From NCBI RefSeq assembly GCF_022808865.1, contig NZ_JAKZLB010000002.1:262019-326018 (forward strand): 64,000 bases of DNA, written 5' to 3'. Numbering within the stretch: the stretch's first letter is position 1; the number at the start of each line of letters is the position of its first letter. Under the pieces are notes generated by a model. That model was given only the letters and a program-made list of their open reading frames with translations, was not told the origin of the DNA and did not search any database. Position numbers and translations under genes: made by a program. This stretch comes from Geothrix oryzisoli. GTDB taxonomy: Bacteria; Acidobacteriota; Holophagae; Holophagales; Holophagaceae. Below, piece after piece: positions 40,647 through 48,004 of this stretch.

Positions 40647-42152
40647 ATGAATCGTCAGGTAAAGCAGATCTTGGGGTTGTCGGCCTTCGCGGCCGGCTGC
40701 ATGGCCCTGGGGATGGGGCTCAGCCACGGCTGGCAGGCCCAGGCGCAGGAAGAGAAGCCGGTGATGGTGGAGGCGAAGGGCTTCGACCGCCTGCCGCCCA
40801 TCGCGGACGTGGCGGAGAAGCTGAATCCCACGGTGGTGGCCATCACCAACACGAGCTTCGTGAAAAACCAGCGCTTCCAGCATCCCCAGCTCGGCGGCGA
40901 TGACTTCTTCGACTTCTTCTTCGGCCCCGGCGGGCCGCAGCAGCGGCGCACGCCCCGAGGCGGCAACGACGGCGAGCAGCGGGCCGTGTCCGGCGGCTCC
41001 GGCGTGATCATCAGCCCCCAGGGCGAGATCCTCACGAACTACCACGTCATCGCCAGCATGGGCGATGGCGACAACGCCCTGGAGGTGAAGACCTCCGACG
41101 GCCGGAGCTTCAAGGCCACGGTGCTGGGCAAGGACAAGGAGCTGGACATCGCCCTCATCAAGATCGATGCGGCCCACCTGCCCTTCGCCAAGCTGGGCGA
41201 GTCGGATTCCCTGCGCATCGGCGAGTGGGTGGTGGCCATCGGCAACCCCTTCGGCCTGGAGCACACCGTCACCCAGGGCATCATCAGCGCCAAGGGCCGC
41301 AAGCTGGATACGGGCGTGAGCTCCTTCCTCCAGACGGACGCCGCCATCAACCGCGGCAACTCCGGCGGCCCGCTGCTCAACCTGAAGGGCGAGGTGGTGG
41401 GCATCAACACCGCCATCAACCCCGCGGGGCAGAACATCGGCTTCGCCGTGCCCATCAGCCAGGTGAACCGCATCCTCAAGGACCTCCGCAGCGGCAAGCC
41501 CGTGAGCCGCGGCTACCTGGGGGTCGGCCCCACCGATCTGGACCAGGCCTACCAGGACGCGCTGGGCGTCAAGGAGGGGGTGGTGGTCAGCACGGTGGAG
41601 AAGGGCCAGGCGGCGGACAAGGCCGGCGTGCTGCGGCTGGACGTGATCACCGCGGTGGACGGCCACCCGGTGCGCAGCCAGGACGAGCTGGTGAGCGTGA
41701 TCTCCAGTCGCCGGGCAGGCGAGACCATCAAGCTGTCCATTTGGCGCGACGGCAAGACCCTCACCCTCACCGTCACCCTGGGCGATCGCAAGGCCCTCGA
41801 GGCCCAGCGCCGGGGTGACTCCGGAGAGGATTCCGAGGACGAGGGCGGCCCGAAGCCCCAGGGGGATGTGAAGGGCGTCAACCTGGAGAAGCTCTACGGC
41901 TTCACGGTGGAACCCATGGACGTGAAGCACCGGCTCAAGGGCGTGGTGGTGACCTCCGTGGATCCCCGCTCCCCGGCCGCCGAGCGCGGCATGGCTCCCG
42001 GCCTGGTCATCACCGAGGTGGGGCGTCAGCCGGTGAACAGCCTGGCCGAGTTCAACGCCCAGGTGAAGAAGGCCGGCGGCAGGACCCTGCTGCTGTTCAT
42101 CCAGAGTCCCAATGGCAGCCAGAAGGTCACCCTGGCGATCCCGCCGCGCTGA
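40647..42152 (+). CDS. htrA: Do-family periplasmic serine protease (DegP/HtrA)
   Basis: A 501-residue protease-chaperone for misfolded envelope proteins. A signal or membrane segment lies near residues 5-26 (QILGLSAFAAGCMALGMGL). The trypsin-like domain holds His133 (TNYHV), Asp167 (ELDIALIK) and Ser239 (RGNSGGPL). Two PDZ domains follow, one from about residue 290 (RGYLGVGPTDLD) and one from about 410 (LEKLYGFTVEPM), separated by an acidic linker (GDSGEDSEDEGG). A Gln/Phe/Gly-rich LA loop precedes the catalytic His. ATG 40647 gives the signal sequence. A strong GC hairpin follows the stop. Confidence 0.95.
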   Translation: MNRQVKQILGLSAFAAGCMALGMGLSHGWQAQAQEEKPVMVEAKGFDRLPPIADVAEKLNPTVVAITNTSFVKNQRFQHPQLGGDDFFDFFFGPGGPQQRRTPRGGNDGEQRAVSGGSGVIISPQGEILTNYHVIASMGDGDNALEVKTSDGRSFKATVLGKDKELDIALIKIDAAHLPFAKLGESDSLRIGEWVVAIGNPFGLEHTVTQGIISAKGRKLDTGVSSFLQTDAAINRGNSGGPLLNLKGEVVGINTAINPAGQNIGFAVPISQVNRILKDLRSGKPVSRGYLGVGPTDLDQAYQDALGVKEGVVVSTVEKGQAADKAGVLRLDVITAVDGHPVRSQDELVSVISSRRAGETIKLSIWRDGKTLTLTVTLGDRKALEAQRRGDSGEDSEDEGGPKPQGDVKGVNLEKLYGFTVEPMDVKHRLKGVVVTSVDPRSPAAERGMAPGLVITEVGRQPVNSLAEFNAQVKKAGGRTLLLFIQSPNGSQKVTLAIPPR

Positions 42153-42171
42153 CCGGGCCTGAAGTCCCGAC

Positions 42172-42199
42172 CCGGAGCCCCGGCCTGCCGGGGCTCCGG
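42172..42199 (+). terminator. GC-rich hairpin after htrA
   Basis: A perfect 12-pair stem CCGGAGCCCCGG - CCTG - CCGGGGCTCCGG, 20 bases after the htrA stop; no U-run, but strong enough to pause or end transcription. Confidence 0.65.
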
Positions 42200-42209
42200 C
42201 CGTTCAGGG

Positions 42210-42215
42210 TAAACT
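42210..42215 (+). promoter_or_regulatory. Predicted -10 box of the FrzS-like gene
   Basis: TAAACT, 29 bases before ATG 42245. Confidence 0.4.
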
Positions 42216-42244
42216 TCAAGGTTCAACCAGAGCAGGGATCAACC

Positions 42245-43540
42245 ATGGGCCAACGCCTCCTTCTTGTGGACAGCGACCGGAGCTTCCTCAAGGAACACCA
42301 AGTCAGCCTGGAGGCGGCCTTCGATCTGGAGGTGGCAAGCTCGCCCGAAGGGGTGGTGTCCCGCCTGGAAGAGGGCGACTTCGCGGCGGCGCTCATCTGC
42401 GTCGAGGTGGCCGACAACAAAGGGTATGCGCTCTGCTCCACCCTGCGCCGGCACCCCTTCCTCGGGGGCCTGAAGATCGCCCTCATCAGCGCGAAGGCCA
42501 CTGAGGAGGAGTACCGCCGCCACCGGAGCCTCAAGGGCCGGGCGGATCTCTACCTGAACAAGCCCATCGCCCCCAGCGCCCTGGTCGCCGCCCTGTCGCC
42601 CCTGGTGCCCGGCCGCGCCGTGGACCCCGACAACCCCCTGGGCGACCTGATGGATACAGAGCTGGGCGAAGACTGGCTCGATGGCATGAAGGGGGCCATG
42701 GAGGCCCCATCCTCCCGGCCGGTCCCGGAGTCCGTCCCGGTGCCCCCCGCCCCTCCGTTCCTGGCGCCTGAACCTGCCAGGGCTGTGGAGACCAGGGCCA
42801 CGGCGCCGACCGACACCCCCCGGGCCCGCCTCCTGGAGGCCCAGATCGACGCCCTTCGCGAAGAGCTGCGCACCAAGGAGCTGCGCCTTCGGGAGGCCGA
42901 GAGCGAGGTGCAGAAGCGGACCAGCTCCGTCACGCTGAACCTGGACGAGGCGGCGGCCGCCAAGCGCGAGGCCCAGGCCCTGAAGGCCCGCCTGGCGGAG
43001 ACCGAGGCGGCCCTGACCGCGCGGGACCGGGAACTGGCCGATCACAAGGAGAAGGGCCACGTCCTCCAGCTCAACCTGGCGGGCCTCGAGGTCGCCATGC
43101 GGGCCCAGGAGCGCGATCTGGCCGAGCTCGGGGATCGCCTGCGCCAGGCGGAGGCGGAGCTCGGGGCCAGCCAGGCCTCGCTCCGGGAGGCGGAAGCGCG
43201 CATCCAGACCCTGCACGAGCGGCTTCAGGAGCGCCAGGAGGAGATCACCCGGCTCACGGCCGAGGCCTCGGGGCTCCGCCAGCGCCTCGACGAGACCACC
43301 GTCCAGCACGACGGGGAGCGCCTGGAGCTCATGAACGGACTGGACCAGAAGGACGCCCAGCTGGCCCGCCTGACGGAGACGCTGGCGGAGCAGCGGGAGG
43401 CCTCCGCGGTCCTGGAACGGGAGAAGCAGGCCGCCTACGGTCAGCTCTCCGAGCACCGCGATCGCCTCCGGAACCTGGACACCCTGCTCCAGGAACTCCA
43501 GGAGCAGCTGCGGCGGGGATCCGACCTCGCCCGGGGCTGA
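42245..43540 (+). CDS. FrzS-like pseudo-receiver and coiled-coil protein
   Basis: A 431-residue cytoplasmic protein. Residues 1-120 form a receiver-like domain (RLLLVDSDRSFLKEHQVSLE) in which the phospho-acceptor segment reads ICVEVADNKGYALC, with no Asp at the usual place, while KGRADLYLNKPI keeps the receiver Lys. This layout matches the pseudo-receiver of Myxococcus FrzS. A Pro-rich linker (about 155-190) and a long coiled coil (about 195-425, Glu/Arg/Leu/Gln heptads) follow. FrzS acts at the cell pole in twitching motility; a polar scaffold role here is inference. The hemolysin-like gene starts 8 bases after the stop. Confidence 0.75.
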   Translation: MGQRLLLVDSDRSFLKEHQVSLEAAFDLEVASSPEGVVSRLEEGDFAAALICVEVADNKGYALCSTLRRHPFLGGLKIALISAKATEEEYRRHRSLKGRADLYLNKPIAPSALVAALSPLVPGRAVDPDNPLGDLMDTELGEDWLDGMKGAMEAPSSRPVPESVPVPPAPPFLAPEPARAVETRATAPTDTPRARLLEAQIDALREELRTKELRLREAESEVQKRTSSVTLNLDEAAAAKREAQALKARLAETEAALTARDRELADHKEKGHVLQLNLAGLEVAMRAQERDLAELGDRLRQAEAELGASQASLREAEARIQTLHERLQERQEEITRLTAEASGLRQRLDETTVQHDGERLELMNGLDQKDAQLARLTETLAEQREASAVLEREKQAAYGQLSEHRDRLRNLDTLLQELQEQLRRGSDLARG

Positions 43541-43548
43541 GGACCGGC

Positions 43549-44871
43549 ATGTCCCTCCTCGCAGTCCTCATCTGCATCGCCCTCCTGCTGGCGAGCGCCT
43601 TTTTCGTGATGGCCGAGTTCGCCGCCGTGCGGGTCCGGCCCACCCAGCTGGAGGCCCTGGCGGATACCGACCCCCGGGCGGCCACGGCCCTGGAGGTCCA
43701 CCGCGGCCTGGGCCACCACCTCTCGGCCATCCAGGCCGGCATCGTGCTTTGCGCCCTGGCGCTGGGCGCCGTGGGCGAGGAACTGTTCAGCCACATCTTC
43801 CGGGGCCTGTTCGGCCACCTCCCCTGGCCGGCCCTGGTCGTGCCCGTGAGCTCCGGCCTTGCCCTGCTGGTGATGACCACCCTCGACGTGGTGCTGGCGG
43901 AGCTGGTGCCGCGCAGCCTGGCCATCCGGGCCGCCCTGCCCTGGGCGCTCCGCACCGCCGCCCCCCTGCTGGCCTGGTCCCGGCTGGTCCGCCCCCTGAC
44001 CTGGGTCCTCATCCGCCTGAGCCGCCTGGTGCTGCGGGCCGTGGGGGTCCACCCCGAGGCGGAGAGCGAGGATCTGCTCCCGTCGGAGGCCGAGTTCCGG
44101 CGCATGCTCGAGCGCAGCCAGGCCGAAGGCCGCCTGGACCTCGACCGCAAGGAGCTCATCGAGAATCTGTTCGACTTCAGCCGCCGCACGGTGAAGGAGA
44201 TCGCCGTGCCCCGGGCCCAGGTGGTGTCCTTCGACCTCCACCAGAGCCTGGAGGCGAACCTCGCCCTGGCCCGCACCACCACCCACACCCGCATCCCCCT
44301 GGTGGAGGGCGACCTCGACCGGGTGGTGGGCGTCATCCACCTCAAGGAGCTGCTCTGGGCCATGCAGGATGACCCGGCGCCGCTGGATCTGCGGGCCCTG
44401 GCCCGGCCCGCCTTCTTCGTGCCGGAGATGAAGCCCATCCAGGGCCTGCTCCTGGAGTTCCAGCAGCGCAAGCAGCACCTGGCCCTGGTGGTGAACGAGC
44501 ACGGCGGCGTGGATGGGCTGGTGACGCTGGAGGACGTGCTGGAGGAGCTGGTGGGTGAGATCCAGGACGAGTTCGATCGCGAGGCCATCCAGCTCCGGCG
44601 CACCCGGGGCGGGGCTTGGCTCGCGCAGGGCGACGTCATGCTGGAGCAGCTGGTGGACCACCTGCAGCTGGACCTTCAGGCCGAAGCCGGCTCGGTGAGC
44701 CTCGGGGGCTTCTTCCAGGAGCGCCTGGGCCGGGTGTTGCGCCCCGGCGACGAGCTGCGTCTCCAGGGCTGGCGCATCCGCGTGCTCTCCATGCGCGGTC
44801 TGGCGCCCGGCCAGTTCCTGCTGAAGCCCCTGCCGCCGGAAGCCGCGACTCCGGAGGCCGACCAGGCCTGA
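43549..44871 (+). CDS. CNNM/CorC (hemolysin-like) family membrane protein
   Basis: A 440-residue protein with an N-terminal CNNM/DUF21 domain of about four transmembrane helices (1-160; FFVMAEFAAVRVRPTQLEAL, GLGHHLSAIQAG), a pair of CBS domains (about 210-335; EIAVPRAQVVSFD, TTHTRIPLVEGDLDRVVGVIH in part, LVVNEHGGVDGLVTLEDVLE) and a C-terminal CorC_HlyC domain (about 350-430). Members act in magnesium or cobalt efflux and stress resistance; they are not proven haemolysins. It follows the FrzS-like gene closely. Confidence 0.92.
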   Translation: MSLLAVLICIALLLASAFFVMAEFAAVRVRPTQLEALADTDPRAATALEVHRGLGHHLSAIQAGIVLCALALGAVGEELFSHIFRGLFGHLPWPALVVPVSSGLALLVMTTLDVVLAELVPRSLAIRAALPWALRTAAPLLAWSRLVRPLTWVLIRLSRLVLRAVGVHPEAESEDLLPSEAEFRRMLERSQAEGRLDLDRKELIENLFDFSRRTVKEIAVPRAQVVSFDLHQSLEANLALARTTTHTRIPLVEGDLDRVVGVIHLKELLWAMQDDPAPLDLRALARPAFFVPEMKPIQGLLLEFQQRKQHLALVVNEHGGVDGLVTLEDVLEELVGEIQDEFDREAIQLRRTRGGAWLAQGDVMLEQLVDHLQLDLQAEAGSVSLGGFFQERLGRVLRPGDELRLQGWRIRVLSMRGLAPGQFLLKPLPPEAATPEADQA

Positions 44872-44955
44872 GGGAAGCGACCGCGGCGGTGCGCCCGGGC
44901 TGCACCCGACGGCACGGCAGGGGAAGTCCCCGCCACCCGCCCGGGCTTCCGGGAG

Positions 44956-44961
44956 TACCCT
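44956..44961 (+). promoter_or_regulatory. Predicted -10 box of the AmgK-like gene (leaderless type)
   Basis: TACCCT, exactly six bases before ATG 44968. Confidence 0.45.
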
Positions 44962-44967
44962 TGAGGC

Positions 44968-45951
44968 ATGGACTCCCGCCTTCAACGCGCCCTGGAGCGC
45001 TGGAACCTGTCCGATCCGCACCCGCTGGCGGGAGATGCGGGCGCGCGGCAGTGCGTCCGCGTGGCCCACCCCCAGCTGGGCACGGCCCTGGTGGTGCTCC
45101 ACCCCCTGGACACGCCGGAGAAGGCCGACGACAGCTACTTCGAATTCCGGGCCCTGCAGGCCTACCTGGATCCCGTGCTGCGGGTGCCCACGATCCTCCA
45201 GTGCGAGGACGAGGACCGGTGCCTGCTCATGGAGGATCTGGGCGACACGCTGCTGGAGCACCGCCTGGTGGAGCATCCCGAAGAAGAGCGGGCCTGGGCC
45301 GAACGGGCCGGCTGGCTGCTGGCTACCCTGGCGGGTCCGCTCACCCTGGGCGCCCCGGCCCACGCCTTCTTCATGGGGCGGTCCTCCGACCAGGCCAAGT
45401 TCACCTTCGAGTGGGAGTACTGCCGCGTCAATTTCTTCCGGGAGTTCCTGCAGAAGGACCCGCCCCGGTGGCTGGACCGGATGATGGAGGAAGCCCACGC
45501 CAGCCTGGAGACCCGGGCCCACTTCTTCACCCATCGCAACTTCCACGTGCGCAACCTCATGGTCCACGGCGACCGGCTGGTGGTGATCGACTTCCAGGAC
45601 GCCCGGCGCGGTGCGGCCACCTATGATCTGGCCAGCATCCTCTACGACGGCTACTGGGACTGGTCCCGGGAGGCGGGACGCGCCCTGACCGGGCCGCTCC
45701 AGGAGGAACTGGGCTGGAACCACGAGGCGCTGCTCGAGGAACTGAACCTCAGCGCCCTCCAGCGCAACCTCACGATCCTGGGGGCCTTCAGCCACCAGAT
45801 CATCCACCGCCACAAGGCCCGGTCCGCCCCCGCCATCCCCCGCACCCTGCGCCACCTGCGCGGGCACTTCCAGCGCATGAACCACCAGGACGGCGTCCTG
45901 GCCACCGAACACATGCTGCGCCTGGCGGAGGACCGCCTGCTGAAGGGGTGA
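44968..45951 (+). CDS. Aminoglycoside phosphotransferase (AmgK-like) family protein with altered catalytic loop
   Basis: A 327-residue kinase-fold protein nearest to AmgK sugar kinases, which phosphorylate N-acetylmuramate for cell-wall recycling. The metal segment VVIDFQDARRGAATYDLASIL (in part) is intact and AmgK-like, but the catalytic loop reads FTHRNFHVRNLM: Asn191 replaces the Asp base found in HRDxHxxN. Activity may be reduced or changed. ATG 44968 has no clear Shine-Dalgarno spacing; TACCCT six bases upstream predicts a leaderless mRNA. The usual AmgK partner MurU is not adjacent. Confidence 0.82.
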   Translation: MDSRLQRALERWNLSDPHPLAGDAGARQCVRVAHPQLGTALVVLHPLDTPEKADDSYFEFRALQAYLDPVLRVPTILQCEDEDRCLLMEDLGDTLLEHRLVEHPEEERAWAERAGWLLATLAGPLTLGAPAHAFFMGRSSDQAKFTFEWEYCRVNFFREFLQKDPPRWLDRMMEEAHASLETRAHFFTHRNFHVRNLMVHGDRLVVIDFQDARRGAATYDLASILYDGYWDWSREAGRALTGPLQEELGWNHEALLEELNLSALQRNLTILGAFSHQIIHRHKARSAPAIPRTLRHLRGHFQRMNHQDGVLATEHMLRLAEDRLLKG

Positions 45952-46009
45952 GGTCCGGCCGACCCAGAGCCCCATCCCGCCCAGGGGCAGCCATCCCCGC
46001 GAGAATCCC

Positions 46010-46453
46010 ATGTCTCCTGTTTCCATCCGACCGGCCAGGCTCCAGGATGCGGCGCCGCTGGCCGACCTCGCCGGGCACCTGGGCTACCCGTCCACGGAGC
46101 GGGACCTGGTGGATCGCCTGACCACGATGCTGGCCCGGGAGGACCACCTGGTCCTCGTCGCGGAAAAGGAAGGAGAGGTCCTCGCCTGGCTCCACGCCTT
46201 CGTCGCGCTCCGGGTGGAGTCCCCGCCCTTCGCCGAGATCGGCGGGCTGGTGGTGGCCCCCGCCGCACGGGGCCAGGGGGTCGGCGGCAGGCTCGTGCGC
46301 GCGGCCCTGGCCTGGACCGACCAGCAGGGACTCGGGTCCCTCCGGGTGCGCTCCAACGAGGTGCGCCGGGAAACCCATGCGTTCTACCTGCATCTTGGCT
46401 TCACCGCCGCGAAGACGCAGAGGGTCTTCTCCCGGCCGGCTTCTGCGGAGTGA
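46010..46453 (+). CDS. GNAT family N-acetyltransferase
   Basis: A 147-residue acetyltransferase. The acetyl-CoA loop is visible as GGLVVAPAARGQGVGGRLVRAAL near residues 80-102 (in part), preceded by the strand EVLAWLHAFVALRVESPPFAEI and followed by SLRVRSNEVRRETHAFYLHLGF, the typical end. The substrate is not predictable. ATG 46010 starts SPVSIRPARLQDAAPLADLA, a normal GNAT N-terminus. Confidence 0.9.
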   Translation: MSPVSIRPARLQDAAPLADLAGHLGYPSTERDLVDRLTTMLAREDHLVLVAEKEGEVLAWLHAFVALRVESPPFAEIGGLVVAPAARGQGVGGRLVRAALAWTDQQGLGSLRVRSNEVRRETHAFYLHLGFTAAKTQRVFSRPASAE

Positions 46454-46577
46454 ACCCCCCGCCGGCGGTCCAGAAGCATCTGGGCCCGCCGCTGCGATTG
46501 GAGGGGGGCAGGATCGGGCTCCTCGCGGTAGGATCGGGAGGCATTTCCGACCGAGTCCGGTTTTCACGAGGGCACCC

Positions 46578-47882
46578 ATGTCGCTCCGTACGCTCTTGAA
46601 CCGGTTGACCCATTCCCACGAGCCGGGTCCGGCGGGGGGCTGGGGCGCGCCCCGGGTGCTGGACCACGGCCGGGTCGGCCGGCCGCAGATCGCCGTGGAC
46701 GACCACGGGAACGCGATGGCGGCCTGGCACCACCGGGGCGATGACCACGAGGGGGTCTACATCTGCCGCTACCACGCGGACCAGCGGTCCTGGGACGTGG
46801 TCCCCCGCCGCCTCGACAGCGCCCGCACCCAGGCCCACGCCCCCGAGATCGCCATGAACGTCCGGGGCGAGATGGCCGTCGTCTGGCAGGAGCAGGAGGG
46901 TCCCCAGGCCCGGATCTGCGCGCGGCACATGCTCGGCTCGGAGGACACCTGGGTGCCGTACCCCCTGACCCTCCAGGCCCTGCCCGGGGAGGTCCACAGC
47001 CTGCACACGGGAATGGACCTCGCCGGGAACATCCACGCGGTCTGGTGCCTGGGCCAGCCCGGGGAGTACCGCGTCTACACCTGCGGCTACCGGGCCGAGG
47101 CCGGCGCATGGGATCCCGAACCCACGCGCCTGGGCGATGCGTCGCCGGCCCCCCTCTTCCCCCAGCTCGCCGTGGATCGGGGCGGCCAGGGCCTGGTGGT
47201 CTGGAGCGAGGAGGTGGCCGATGGCGGGGACCACCGCATCGTGGCCTGCCACTACGATGTGGGCGGCCGATGCTGGAGTGACCGGCCGACGCTCGTGGCC
47301 CAGGGCCGCGCCTCGTACCTCCGCATGGCCCTGGATGGCCGGGGCAACGCGATTGTCCTCTGGGTGGAGGAAGGCGAGGCCGGGATCCGGTCCCTCCACG
47401 CCAGCCACCTGAACGGCCAGACCATCGAGTGGAAGCCGGCCCCCCGCCTCACCACGGGACTGGTCATCCTCTGGCCCCAGGTGGGCCTGGACGCCCAGGG
47501 CCGGGCCCATGCCGTGTGGCGGCAGGAATCGGCGGGCACCATGAAGCTCTTCGCCAAGCGCTTCGCCGCGGGCCTGTGGGACGAGCACCGCACGCCCCTG
47601 GTGGAGGACCTGGGCCAGAGCCGGGCCCACGCCCTATCCGTGAACGCCCAGGGACAGGCCCTGGTCATCTGGTCCCAGCTGCAGGAGGCCCAGTCCTCGG
47701 TGTGCCTGCGCCGCTTCGATGGCGCGACCTGGGGGTCCCACCCCATCCTGCTGGGCACCCCGGGCCGGAAGGAGATCGTGGACCCCGGCGCCGTGCTCTC
47801 GCCCGGCGGCCATGTCGCCGCCATCTGGCGCCAGGGCGGCGCCGCGGACGGCGTCATCGTCAGCGCCGTGGGCCAGGCCTAG
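46578..47882 (+). CDS. Predicted beta-propeller-like protein of unknown function
   Basis: A 434-residue protein without a clear signal peptide. From about residue 30 it repeats units of the kind PQIAVDDHGNAMAAWHHRG, PEIAMNVRGEMAVVWQEQE, PQLAVDRGGQGLVVWSEEV, LRMALDGRGNAIVLWVEEG, PQVGLDAQGRAHAVWRQES and HALSVNAQGQALVIWSQLQ: six to eight blades, each with an A.D..G.A..VW core. This is a BNR/sialidase-like or NHL-like propeller shape. No enzyme motif is seen. ATG 46578 was chosen at the end of a short non-coding spacer. Confidence 0.7.
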   Translation: MSLRTLLNRLTHSHEPGPAGGWGAPRVLDHGRVGRPQIAVDDHGNAMAAWHHRGDDHEGVYICRYHADQRSWDVVPRRLDSARTQAHAPEIAMNVRGEMAVVWQEQEGPQARICARHMLGSEDTWVPYPLTLQALPGEVHSLHTGMDLAGNIHAVWCLGQPGEYRVYTCGYRAEAGAWDPEPTRLGDASPAPLFPQLAVDRGGQGLVVWSEEVADGGDHRIVACHYDVGGRCWSDRPTLVAQGRASYLRMALDGRGNAIVLWVEEGEAGIRSLHASHLNGQTIEWKPAPRLTTGLVILWPQVGLDAQGRAHAVWRQESAGTMKLFAKRFAAGLWDEHRTPLVEDLGQSRAHALSVNAQGQALVIWSQLQEAQSSVCLRRFDGATWGSHPILLGTPGRKEIVDPGAVLSPGGHVAAIWRQGGAADGVIVSAVGQA

Positions 47883-47912
47883 CCCCCGCCCGGGACGATC
47901 GGCTTCCTGCGC

Positions 47913-47918
47913 TAGACT
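47913..47918 (+). promoter_or_regulatory. Predicted -10 box of the second CocE-type gene
   Basis: TAGACT, 86 bases before ATG 48005; the same hexamer as at tRNA-Pro and dnaJ. Confidence 0.4.
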
Positions 47919-48004
47919 GGCAGCCATCCATCCCGCGGCAGGTCCGGTTCCCAGCGCCCCTCGCGCCAGAGTCCGTCCACCCCCGGGAAGGGCAGGAGGC
48001 GCTC

